Shown here: positions 7,180 to 14,752 of the stretch, in pieces
Numbering within the stretch: the stretch's first letter is position 1
Layout: every line of letters begins with the position of its first letter
Origin: Clostridiales bacterium
GTDB taxonomy: Bacteria; Bacillota; Clostridia; Lachnospirales; Lachnospiraceae
Reading direction: 5' to 3'
Length of the DNA: 64,000 bases
Assembly: GCA_018372435.1 (NCBI GenBank)
Contig: JAHAJA010000001.1
Coordinates: 310,001-374,000, forward strand
Translations under genes and position numbers: made by a program
The notes under the pieces: generated by a model
What the model was told of the DNA's origin: nothing
The model's database searches: none
Seen by the model: the letters and a program-made list of their open reading frames with translations, nothing else

Positions 7180-8358
7180 ATGAGAATAAATCAAAAACTT
7201 ATATCAGCTGCTTCTTTTGACCCTACAAAAATGAGTCATCAGAAATCCATTATTGATTTGTGTAAAGAAATAAAAGACAATAAAATTTCTTTACCTTTAT
7301 ATCAACGTGATGTTAGTTGGACACTTTCAAAAAGTGTCGACTTGCTTAATTATCAGCTTTTTGGAAAAGCACCAGTGGCACCTATCTCTATAAATGTCAT
7401 TGATAATCCAGATGAAACAAATGTGGCTCAAGTATCTTTTATTGATAGGGAGATTATTGATGATATTAGCAATAACCACTACTCTGTAGTGGATGGTCAA
7501 CAGAGATTAACAACAAATTTTAAGGCTTACATAAACCATGATGACTTCAGGAATATCGTTTTAGATCTAGGAAGCGCAAGGTTTACATTGAATGATGCGG
7601 CTATCAAACCTAACCAAGTACCTGTAGGGGTTCTGTTAGGTGAAGATGATGAAACTTTAAAGAAATTTATTAGAACAAATAAACGTTTTGGTGATTTAGA
7701 TGTACAGATGGTTCTACTTGATGTGAGAAAAAAGCTACTAGCTTATAATTACACCATTAATATAGCCAAGGATTTAACAGAAGATGAACAAGTTGAATGG
7801 TTCGAGGTTTTAAACAACGCTGGAAGTCGTGTAAGTATTATTCAAATGAGATTCTCCAGGCTAAAACTTGAAGGTATTGATATTTATAGTCAATATACTA
7901 GCAAATTCAATAATAAGATTCTTGAGTCTGGATATGATGTTTTCACTCCTGAAAAAACCACAGTTTCATATCCAATTGCGGCATTAAATCCGATACTAGA
8001 AAAACATTTGTTTAATGCACATACAAAGAGTAACTTTGCGCCAATACCGTCCGATACAAAAGAAAATCAACTTTGTTCTTTAACTGCAGATGAATTAAAG
8101 TACTTCTTTAGAAGAACTTTGGACGCTTTAGATAAAGTATTAGATTTTATCAACGACAATACATTAGATGTAAAAGATAGAATAGATTATATTAATTATT
8201 TAGTTGGATATTTTATATTTAACCTTGAAGATTCTTCTTTTATATTAACGAATGAACAAAGGGAATATTTAATAAATTGGTATAATACCATTGAGTTTAA
8301 TAATATGCCTAATAGTAAGAGAAGACAAGTATTTACAGATTTATTAAAGGGAATATAA
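7180..8358 (+). CDS. Stand-alone DUF262 (ParB/Srx-fold NTPase) protein
   Basis: 392 residues. The N-terminal DUF262 domain shows LPLYQRDVSW (about 38), VVDGQQRLTT (about 103) and WFEVLNNAGSRVS (about 209), the motifs shared with GmrSD and SspE; DGQQR is the NTP-binding/hydrolysis motif in those proteins. The C-terminal half is helical. The DUF1524/HNH nuclease domain seen in GmrSD-type enzymes is not recognisable, so this protein probably lacks its own nuclease. It lies 167 bp upstream of an MvaI/BcnI-like endonuclease on the same strand, suggesting it gates or senses for that enzyme. The ATG is preceded by AGGAG. Confidence 0.75.
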   Translation: MRINQKLISAASFDPTKMSHQKSIIDLCKEIKDNKISLPLYQRDVSWTLSKSVDLLNYQLFGKAPVAPISINVIDNPDETNVAQVSFIDREIIDDISNNHYSVVDGQQRLTTNFKAYINHDDFRNIVLDLGSARFTLNDAAIKPNQVPVGVLLGEDDETLKKFIRTNKRFGDLDVQMVLLDVRKKLLAYNYTINIAKDLTEDEQVEWFEVLNNAGSRVSIIQMRFSRLKLEGIDIYSQYTSKFNNKILESGYDVFTPEKTTVSYPIAALNPILEKHLFNAHTKSNFAPIPSDTKENQLCSLTADELKYFFRRTLDALDKVLDFINDNTLDVKDRIDYINYLVGYFIFNLEDSSFILTNEQREYLINWYNTIEFNNMPNSKRRQVFTDLLKGI

Positions 8359-8525
8359 GATTGAAATACTTTTCAAACTATTAGATTTTTATACAGATAC
8401 TCTATAAGAAAGGAGGTAGTATACAAATAAATAAAAAACTCTCTAAATATAACCGATAATTATTCCACACATTCCTCTTATTATTTGATATAATGACAAT
8501 AATAAGAATTGTGGAGGTGAAATAT
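8359..8525 (+). promoter_or_regulatory. Spacer with probable -10 of the endonuclease gene and an orphan ribosome site
   Basis: TATAAT (8489-8494) lies about 30 bp before the chosen TTG start; the -35 region is weak. A strong AAAGGAGG near 8410 is followed within 20 bases by stops in the plausible frames, so it marks either a vanished small gene or chance. The nominal ATG at 8493 overlaps the -10 and is not credible as a start. Confidence 0.4.
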
Positions 8526-9725
8526 TTGTTGGCAATGACAGATACTAACATAGAACAGTTTCTTCCTTTTTTTGCGGAAACGGGAGTGCAAGTAGCGTTT
8601 CTTGTTCCCACCCCGACAGGTTTAAGAAAATCAATAATGGATGCAACTGCTCCAATTCGAGATTTGCTACTTAATGCGAATGTTCATGATTATGAAAGGC
8701 AGCTTCAAGGACAAGAACATAAAGAGGTAATTAATACTTACATTGTTCAGCATGATTCTCTTTATCAAACAGGAACATCGTTATACAGACCTGAAACTAA
8801 AAAAGGAGATCCTCGTATATGGGTTTATAATTTAAAAGATTTTTGTCGCCCATGCAATTTATTGGCTTTGATTGTAATTGAAAAAGATATATATGTATTT
8901 AATTTATCAGACCCATGTATTGCATCATCACTTTTTAATAGAGGTTATTGCTATTCGATATTAGAGGAAGCTGTATATAAGGATAATCTTGTTTCGAAAG
9001 AATTGCTTAATAGACTGCATGTAATTCATAATCAGGGATTTTTACCATCAATTACGCCAGGGGACCCAGGGGTTGGAGATACATTAGAACATGCTTTGGG
9101 AATAGAACGTAATAATTCAAAATCACCGGATTATAAGGGGATAGAGTTGAAGACAACACGCATAACTCGTAATGGTGGAAATAGGCCAACTACTCGTTCG
9201 ACACTTTTTACAAGGGTTCCAGATGAGGGATTGAGTTATAGAGAAATTGTTGACGCATATGGAAAAGTACAAGTTCCTAGAGGGTCAACGATAGCAAGAC
9301 TTCAGTTATATGAAACACTTATGTGTGCTAGACCCAATGCGTATGATCTTCTTCTTGATGTTGATGTTAATAATGATAAGCTTAATATTCTTTATCAAGG
9401 AGAAGGAATGCGCAAGTATGTTTCGGCATGGTATTTGGATAATTTGAGAAAAGCATTATTATTAAAACATCATGAGACATTTTGGATAAAGGCGCAATCA
9501 GAAACAATAAATGGAATGGAGTATTTTAGATATGATAAAGTTTTACATACAAAAAATCCAAATGCCTCATTACTTGCACCTTTGTTTGAAGCTAATAAGA
9601 TAACTGTTGATTTGGCAGCGCATTATAAGCCAGATGGGAAATGGAGAGATCATGGGATATTGTTTAAAATGAAGCCTAATGACTTACCACTTTTAATGGG
9701 AGAGCCTAAGGAATATATATTATAA
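8526..9725 (+). CDS. MvaI/BcnI-family restriction endonuclease
   Basis: About 399 residues. The diagnostic block at about residue 185-215 reads GVGDTLEHALGIERNN then SPDYKGIELKTTR, the PD-(D/E)xK core of the MvaI/BcnI family, monomeric nickases that cut CCWGG or CCSGG. Start: GGAGGTG (8513-8519) is 6 nt from TTG 8526 and 9 nt from TTG 8529; ATG 8535 is too far and ATG 8493 lies in the promoter. The N-terminal third (about 170 residues) exceeds the catalytic core and may bind a partner. A DUF262 gene precedes it and a convergent m5C methyltransferase follows, sharing one terminator, so this is the restriction subunit of a local system. Confidence 0.8.
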   Translation: MLAMTDTNIEQFLPFFAETGVQVAFLVPTPTGLRKSIMDATAPIRDLLLNANVHDYERQLQGQEHKEVINTYIVQHDSLYQTGTSLYRPETKKGDPRIWVYNLKDFCRPCNLLALIVIEKDIYVFNLSDPCIASSLFNRGYCYSILEEAVYKDNLVSKELLNRLHVIHNQGFLPSITPGDPGVGDTLEHALGIERNNSKSPDYKGIELKTTRITRNGGNRPTTRSTLFTRVPDEGLSYREIVDAYGKVQVPRGSTIARLQLYETLMCARPNAYDLLLDVDVNNDKLNILYQGEGMRKYVSAWYLDNLRKALLLKHHETFWIKAQSETINGMEYFRYDKVLHTKNPNASLLAPLFEANKITVDLAAHYKPDGKWRDHGILFKMKPNDLPLLMGEPKEYIL

Positions 9726-9764
9726 AAAAAGAGAGAGGATTATACCATCTCTCCTTTTTTATAA
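9724..9764. terminator. Shared bidirectional terminator between endonuclease and methyltransferase
   Basis: An A-rich left arm with AGAGAGAGG pairs imperfectly with CATCTCTCC followed by TTTTTT; both strands have a T-run. It overlaps both gene ends. Confidence 0.65.
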
Positions 9765-11078
9765 TACTTTTAATATTTCCAATGCTACTGCCTTTGCTAA
9801 TAGTGGAGGAACAGCATTTCCTACTTGTGTATATTGTGGTACCTCTACGCGCCTTTTTAATCCACCAGTAGTACGCTTACCAAGAAATTCAAATGAATCA
9901 TCAAATGATTGGCATCGAGCCATTTCTCGAACACTAAATGTTCTGGGTTCCCATGGACTAATATAATCATCAGCAATTGTTACAACAGTAGCCGATGGTT
10001 GATTCTCGTTAAATCGCTGTCGAATATTTTTTTTGGTTAATAAAACATTAACTTGCTCTTTTGTTGCTTTTGCGTCTTTAAATAGAGTTATGACTTCTTT
10101 AGAAGTAAGTTGAAACCTATCACAACAAAGTTGTATGAGAGCTGGCTTGTTAGTTAGGTCAATTCCTTGTTCTATAACTCGCTTTTTTAATTTTGAGCAT
10201 GTTTCTCCTTGCATAAATAAACTAAATCTTTCTTTAACAATAGCATTTATACTAGATAATTCTGCATTCACTGTTTTTTTAGGGGATGGTATAGGATTCC
10301 CATTTATATCAGGAGTTCTACCAGCTTTACTTTCGATTTGATATTGACTTAATTTACGATTCATTTTCTTTTTAAGTTGTGTATCAGTTATTAAATCACC
10401 TATAGCATCTCGTAATGATAAATAATCTTGAGGTTTTACAGTAGGTATTGGATATACTGGAGGAGTTAATCCTTTTCGATATCCAATAAAAAACACTCGA
10501 TTTCTTCTTTGGGGAACACCATAATCGGCTGCATTAAGAACCTTTGGCTCTAATGTATCGTATCCAATTTCTTGTAATTCGCTCCTTAGAATATCTGGTG
10601 TAACACTACCATCAGGATACTCTATTCCTGTGAGTCCTTTGTATCCAATGAATTGCATATCATTAAAGCCTTCTACATTTTCTAAAACTATATATTTAGG
10701 TTGTATTTCATTTATTATTCTCACATACTCCCCAAAAAGCATATTACGGGGATCTGACTTATCTCTTCGTCCTGCTCTAGAAAAGCCTTGGCAACTAGGA
10801 CCACCTATCATTAAATCTATTTCAGGAACTTCTTTATTATAAAATATTTCTAATTCAGAAATGTATTTATGAATAGCGGCTCCGGTTAATTCTCTAATAT
10901 CAGAACGTTCGAACCATGTATTTTTACCTTGAATTAGTCCTAATTGATCGTGTCTATGACGATAGGTTACTTCAACCATAGCACTGATATCAGAACTAAA
11001 TAATATATGAAAGCCAGCTTGGATAAGTCCTTCTGAGCATCCGCCCGCACCACAGAATAGGTCGACAGCATATGGCAT
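9759..11078 (-). CDS. DNA cytosine-5 methyltransferase of the R-M system
   Basis: 439 residues with all core m5C motifs in order: I (VDLFCGAGGCSEGL, residues 5-18), IV with catalytic Cys96 (GGPSCQGFS), VI (VLENVEGF), VIII (VPQRRNRVFF), IX (REMARCQSFDDSF) and X (QVGNAVPPLLA). A long variable target-recognition region lies between VIII and IX. The enzyme is intact. The ATG at 11078 has AGAGGTG 7 nt upstream; the longer GTG frame starts within that site. It converges on the MvaI/BcnI-like nuclease gene and should protect the same sites. Two tandem promoters whose -35 boxes overlap CCTGG lie upstream, so it may limit its own expression by methylation. Target specificity is inferred, not shown. 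Confidence 0.88.
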   Translation of the reverse strand: MPYAVDLFCGAGGCSEGLIQAGFHILFSSDISAMVEVTYRHRHDQLGLIQGKNTWFERSDIRELTGAAIHKYISELEIFYNKEVPEIDLMIGGPSCQGFSRAGRRDKSDPRNMLFGEYVRIINEIQPKYIVLENVEGFNDMQFIGYKGLTGIEYPDGSVTPDILRSELQEIGYDTLEPKVLNAADYGVPQRRNRVFFIGYRKGLTPPVYPIPTVKPQDYLSLRDAIGDLITDTQLKKKMNRKLSQYQIESKAGRTPDINGNPIPSPKKTVNAELSSINAIVKERFSLFMQGETCSKLKKRVIEQGIDLTNKPALIQLCCDRFQLTSKEVITLFKDAKATKEQVNVLLTKKNIRQRFNENQPSATVVTIADDYISPWEPRTFSVREMARCQSFDDSFEFLGKRTTGGLKRRVEVPQYTQVGNAVPPLLAKAVALEILKVL

Positions 11079-11106
11079 AATAAGCACCTCTTCTTTCTTT
11101 TTTTTA

Positions 11107-11194
11107 ATAATATCATATATCCATAGAAAAGTCCAGGGATTTTATTATTGTAAACGCTAATTAATAATACCATAGACATGTAGAAAAGTCCAGG
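11107..11194 (-). promoter_or_regulatory. Two tandem duplicated promoters with CCTGG in the -35 boxes
   Basis: Minus strand. P1: TGGACT (11187-11192), 17 bp, TATTAT (11164-11169). P2: TGGACT (11130-11135), 17 bp, TATTAT (11107-11112). Both belong to a duplicated segment beginning CCTGGACTTTTCTA, 57 bp apart. In each, CCTGG (11190-11194; 11133-11137) overlaps the -35 hexamer. CCWGG is the target of MvaI-type systems. Confidence 0.65.
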
Positions 11195-11197
11195 CAA

Positions 11198-11712
11198 AGA
11201 TAATGGAAAATTTGTTGAAAAATGATAAATAATGAATGGTATAGATATTGAATGGTATGTATTTAATCCCCTTAAGTTAGGGTAGTTGTCACGCGCCCAA
11301 ACTGATATGATAGGTATCAGAGAAGGACAGGTGATAGAGATGAGCTATAACAAATATCCTAAGGAAATGAAAGAAGGTTGTTTTAACTTAAGTGAAAAAG
11401 TGTTTTGTTGAAGAATGGTAGAATGTGTAATATAATATACGATATAACCAAAAAGGAAAAATTAGACGAGAAATTTGTATATAACGAATATGTGGTCGGA
11501 TACATAATTACACAACAGTACCAAGATACATAGAAGTAAAGGTGGTGAAAAGATAGTTAGCAAAAGTTTATAAAATGTGCTTGGAAAGGGTGTGAAGATT
11601 AAATTGAACAGAGAAAGGACTAGAAATGAGTTGTATATAATGGTAAATTATAGTTACAAATAATTTATTACACAAAAATTGATAAATAGACTTGGAAAAG
11701 AGGGAAAGAAGC
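11198..11712. other. Intergenic stretch of unknown content
   Basis: No gene is supported. A 23-codon plus-strand frame (11340-11411, MSYNKYPKEMKEG and on) has a poor upstream site and could be the start of a lost gene or transposase. A weak hairpin, ACTGATATGATAGGTATCAG, lies near 11309. The composition is AT-rich like the rest of the island. Confidence 0.3.
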
Positions 11713-12549
11713 GTGAAAAAGAAAAAAAAGAAAAATAACCAAATACTTATTTTATGGGGCGTATTCTTTACATATGTAGGTGTAACAATAATGTGCACCT
11801 TTTTATACAATACATTAAGGTTACCTAATATCCAAGGAATATTGGGTAGAGATTCTTTTTATGAATCCTTTGTTGAGGGAATGTATAGTAGTATTGCTGA
11901 TTTTTTTGTGTTTACTATTGTAGTTTCTATTTTGTTCTCAAAATGGGAAAAAAATAATGCGTTGAAAAGATGTATAGAAGAAATTGATGCCTGTCGTTTT
12001 TGGAATAGCGACCAGGCAGCATATAGATTGCGAGCAATGGTATCTACTCTTCAAGAGGATAATATTTTCACAATTAACTTATCTAAATGCTATATGGGGA
12101 ATATTAAATTAAAAAAGTTGCAACTTGTTAATAGTGATATGATGGGAGCAATTTTTAGTAAATCCAATTTTGAAAGTTCTGAATTTAGGGAATGTAATTT
12201 AAAAGGATCATTTTTAGAAAAAGCAATTTTTAGAAAAAGTAAATTTATTGATTGCAAGTTACAGTTTTTAAAATGTAAGGATGGTAATATGAGAAGTTGC
12301 TTTTTTGAAAGGTGTGATTTGAAAGGTTCTGACTTTACAAATCTTGATTTGAGATATACTCTTATGAGAAATTGTAATCTTGAGAAGGTGAATTTTACGG
12401 ATTGTAACCTTGAAAGGGCAAATTTATTAGGTAGTTACAATATTTCAATAGAAGAACTAATTAAAAGTAAATCATTAAAGTATATTAAGATTGATGAAAC
12501 AATAAAACAAGATATAGAATTAAGATATCCAACAGTTGTGTTAAAATGA
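11713..12549 (+). CDS. Membrane-anchored pentapeptide-repeat protein
   Basis: 278 residues. A Lys-rich start (KKKKKKNN) is followed by two hydrophobic segments (about 9-30 and 58-80), then a short cytosolic linker and about 20 pentapeptide-type repeats (A/C-D/N-L-x-x pattern: CNLKGSFLE, CDLKGSDFTNLDL, CNLEKVNFTDCNLERANLLGS), which form a right-handed quadrilateral beta-helix. The GTG start follows an AGAGGG site; an upstream TTG frame start at 11692 lacks one. The function is unknown; the location in a defence island and the membrane anchor are compatible with a stress or effector role. No neighbour shares its operon. Confidence 0.7.
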   Translation: MKKKKKKNNQILILWGVFFTYVGVTIMCTFLYNTLRLPNIQGILGRDSFYESFVEGMYSSIADFFVFTIVVSILFSKWEKNNALKRCIEEIDACRFWNSDQAAYRLRAMVSTLQEDNIFTINLSKCYMGNIKLKKLQLVNSDMMGAIFSKSNFESSEFRECNLKGSFLEKAIFRKSKFIDCKLQFLKCKDGNMRSCFFERCDLKGSDFTNLDLRYTLMRNCNLEKVNFTDCNLERANLLGSYNISIEELIKSKSLKYIKIDETIKQDIELRYPTVVLK

Positions 12550-12553
12550 TTAT

Positions 12554-12611
12554 GATTCTCACCTAGACAAAATAAATAAGTAAATTTATTCACTTTGTCT
12601 AGGAGGGAATC
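12554..12611. repeat. Long imperfect inverted repeat after the pentapeptide gene
   Basis: GATTCTCACCTAGACAAA (12554-12571) and its near-complement TTTGTCTAGGAGGGAATC (12594-12611) form an AT-looped stem of about 25 bp. It starts 5 bases after the pentapeptide stop and may act as its terminator. The right arm is also the 3' end of the tRNA-like element. Confidence 0.55.
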
Positions 12612-12657
12612 GAACCCCCAAACAACATAGTGTTTTACCAAACCATGGTGCTAGACT
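12596..12657 (-). ncRNA. tRNA-like relic (acceptor stem and T-arm, no full anticodon arm)
   Basis: Minus strand, 62 nt. AGTCTAG (5') pairs with CTAGACA (3') over six bases. A perfect T-arm, GGGGG-TTCGATT-CCCTC (12603-12619), has the canonical TTCRANN loop. Between them only 31 nt remain, forming one hairpin (CATGG/CTATG with a TTTGGTAAAACA loop that resembles a D-loop). A normal tRNA has about 41 nt there, so the anticodon arm is missing or fused. There is no CCA and no identifiable anticodon. It could be an integration-site relic or a tRNA-like domain. Confidence 0.4.
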
Positions 12658-12732
12658 ACATTTATTATAACATGATTTGGAAAAAAGTAAAGGTTTATAA
12701 ATGTCAACATAAAAGGAATACCTTTTATCACA

Positions 12733-12855
12733 TTAAGAATGTACAGATTTGTTACTCATCACATTGCTATCCTTAAGTCGATATGACTTACCTGCTATAT
12801 TAATAAAATGAACATAATGCAATATTCGATCAAATAATTTATAATCCCAGTTATT
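12733..12855 (-). pseudogene. IS21-family IstB C-terminal remnant
   Basis: The frame NNWDYKLFDRILHYVHFINI followed by AGKSYRLKDSN matches the C-terminal end of IstB helper ATPases (R-hhHHsHvI-x-x-x-G-x-SYRL). The original stop (TAA at 12733-12735) is preserved. Walker motifs and the istA gene are gone. Confidence 0.55.
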
Positions 12856-12910
12856 AAAAAAAGCAGCTAACGTTAAGAAGTCTGCTACTTAGAATATGGC
12901 AAATAAAGCT

Positions 12911-13507
12911 TTAGCTTAATACGATACCTATTGAATCTAAAATCACAGTTAATTCCTTTCTGCGTTCCGGTTTATCTGTTCTCACTAATGTAAATTTTTT
13001 TTCTTGTATTTGTATTAGAACTTTTCTTGAAATATGTGCACTTGCACTAAGTCTGTTTAATGTATCGTCTGACATTCTCACCTTTCGCAAATGAGACCAG
13101 AACGGTAAATCAGTTTCGTTTCGAGAGTACTTCATTGTATTTATAAAAACTTTTTCTCTGGGGTATGTATTAACATAAGGTTTGTCTGATAAAATATGTT
13201 GTTCTAGCTTTTGGTAAAAATCTGTCAAATGTGTATCAACAATTATTTGGCATAAAATTTCCGATGGGATTTTTTTAAGATATTCAGTACGGATTGTCGT
13301 ATCATCAATATTTAAGGAGGTATAATAATATTTATTGTCGTATGCTAAAATTAAACACAATGCCATACTTTGTGCTTCGAATGCATCGAAAAATATATTA
13401 ACATTAACGTTATTATATATATAATGATATTTTATACAAGTTGCGATACTTTTATATTCCAACCGATTATAACGTTTAACCAAATGGTCTTTTATTTCTT
13501 GTCTCAT
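12911..13507 (-). CDS. Hypothetical protein (198 aa)
   Basis: Soluble protein that I cannot assign with confidence. The first half alternates short strands and helices (KSIATCIKYHYIYNNVNVNIFFDA, then MALCLILAYDNKYYYTSLNI when read in two pieces), resembling small accessory proteins such as DUF6037, but this is weak. The second half is charged and ends with RKELTVILDSIGIVLS. The ATG is preceded by GGGGTAAAG. It stands alone between the IS21 and IS3 remnants, which argues for recent acquisition. Confidence 0.5.
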   Translation of the reverse strand: MRQEIKDHLVKRYNRLEYKSIATCIKYHYIYNNVNVNIFFDAFEAQSMALCLILAYDNKYYYTSLNIDDTTIRTEYLKKIPSEILCQIIVDTHLTDFYQKLEQHILSDKPYVNTYPREKVFINTMKYSRNETDLPFWSHLRKVRMSDDTLNRLSASAHISRKVLIQIQEKKFTLVRTDKPERRKELTVILDSIGIVLS

Positions 13508-13573
13508 AAGTCTTTACCCCAACATCATTTTTATTTTAATTATAGCATTTTGTGAACATTCCGTCACCCCTTT

Positions 13574-13740
13574 TTAGTAGACTATGCCCAGACTATTGTA
13601 TCTACCTTTCCTATTAAGGTATTCTTCTACAACTTTTCTTTTGAAATTAGTAATATACTTTGCCATAAAAAATACCTCCAATAAGTTAGATTATTAGGTC
13701 TGATATGCCCCTTGTCTACTTGATAAGGGACATATCAGGT
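13574..13740 (-). mobile_element. Decayed IS3-type element end
   Basis: A 30-codon frame (13574-13666, MAKYITNFKRKVVEEYLNRK and on) mirrors the start of the intact IS OrfA (MAKYSFEFKKQVV), with the same GGAGG-spaced ATG context. Just upstream, 13700-13737 holds an inverted repeat (CTGATATGCCCCTT against AAGGGACATATCAG) that may be two element ends. The rest of the element is missing. Confidence 0.5.
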
Positions 13741-13823
13741 AATTATCTTACATCGATTTGGAGGTTAGTCTCTTTATGTCCTATAATTTATTTTGATTAT
13801 GAATTATTTCTTATATAGTTTCA

Positions 13824-14408
13824 TCATAATATAATACTAAGCACCAAATACAATACAATACAAACAATCAGAGTTATCAAAGCACTTCCTAACATCAGTA
13901 CAAGTTTTTGATATGGCCGTTTACCATATTCCTGATGCTTTTCGATTTCATCCAAGCGTTTTCCTTCTGTGAAAGCCACAATTTCCTTATAAGTCTGAAC
14001 ATCATATTCTTTTTTACATTTCTCAACTTTATTAGCAAAGAACATAGTTACAATGAATAGGATGCCTGTAATTAACAGACCATAATAATTCAAAAACATT
14101 GCAAGTGGTACGCATGAGATTATGGTTATTATCAATAGTGCGGTGAAAATATTACCATAACGATTGAATTTTTGGAGTTCTGCTTCTTTAATTTCTTCTT
14201 TCATAATGTCTATATCTCCTTTAATTAATTGATCAAGAGATATGTCAAACAATGAACTGAGTAATAAAAGACTATGAATATCTGGATAGCTTTTGTTATT
14301 CTCCCAATTTGAAATAGTCTGTCTAGTTACGTAAACTCTTTCAGCTAATTCTTCTTGAGTTAAATTCATATTTGTGCGGTATTTCTTTATTTGAGTATTT
14401 AGTTCCAA
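13824..14408 (-). CDS. XRE-family regulator with C-terminal membrane segments
   Basis: 194 residues. An N-terminal helix-turn-helix of the HTH_3 class (IKKYRTNMNLTQEELAERVY, then VTRQTISNWENNKSYPDI) is followed by about 30 linker residues, two adjacent transmembrane helices (about 88-125) and one near the C-terminus (about 168-192). This architecture is common in Firmicutes, where the membrane part is thought to sense envelope stress, but the target here is unknown. Translation probably starts at TTG 14408 with AAGGAG upstream. It is monocistronic, with the long 14409-14752 spacer on its 5' side. Confidence 0.75.
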   Translation of the reverse strand: MELNTQIKKYRTNMNLTQEELAERVYVTRQTISNWENNKSYPDIHSLLLLSSLFDISLDQLIKGDIDIMKEEIKEAELQKFNRYGNIFTALLIITIISCVPLAMFLNYYGLLITGILFIVTMFFANKVEKCKKEYDVQTYKEIVAFTEGKRLDEIEKHQEYGKRPYQKLVLMLGSALITLIVCIVLYLVLSIIL

Positions 14409-14752
14409 TGTAGAATGTCTCCTTCTTAATTTGTTGCTCTCTTGATCTGAACCTAGGATATAACAATTATGGGATTACTGCTATCAAATGGCTTTGACAT
14501 TACTGAATATGAGCATGTAAAAAGTATTTGACACCAGGGAATTGTACTATTTTAAGGTTTTTTTTGAATTCTTATGTGAGATACCATTTATTCTACCACG
14601 CATTATCTAGAAAAGAAATAAAGTCGTTTAGAATATTAATAAGAGGTTCATAAAAGCCCAAAAAACTACTTGCTCTTTTTTATAACTAATGTTATATATT
14701 ATAGTTGCTATTATTATAAACAACTACAGAAGTTGATGAGAAGAGGTGTTTT
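14409..14752. other. Divergent intergenic spacer
   Basis: It separates the XRE gene and the permease. An AT-rich promoter-like stretch with alternating TTATA elements (14690-14725) lies before the permease; no clear operator or RNA gene is seen. Confidence 0.3.

Noticed and set aside
8405..8425. Strong Shine-Dalgarno sequence without gene
   Set aside because: Stops follow almost at once in plausible frames; kept only as a note in the spacer entry.
8493..8525. ATG at 8493 as start of the MvaI-like nuclease
   Set aside because: It overlaps the TATAAT -10 and lacks a ribosome site; TTG at 8526 follows GGAGGTG.
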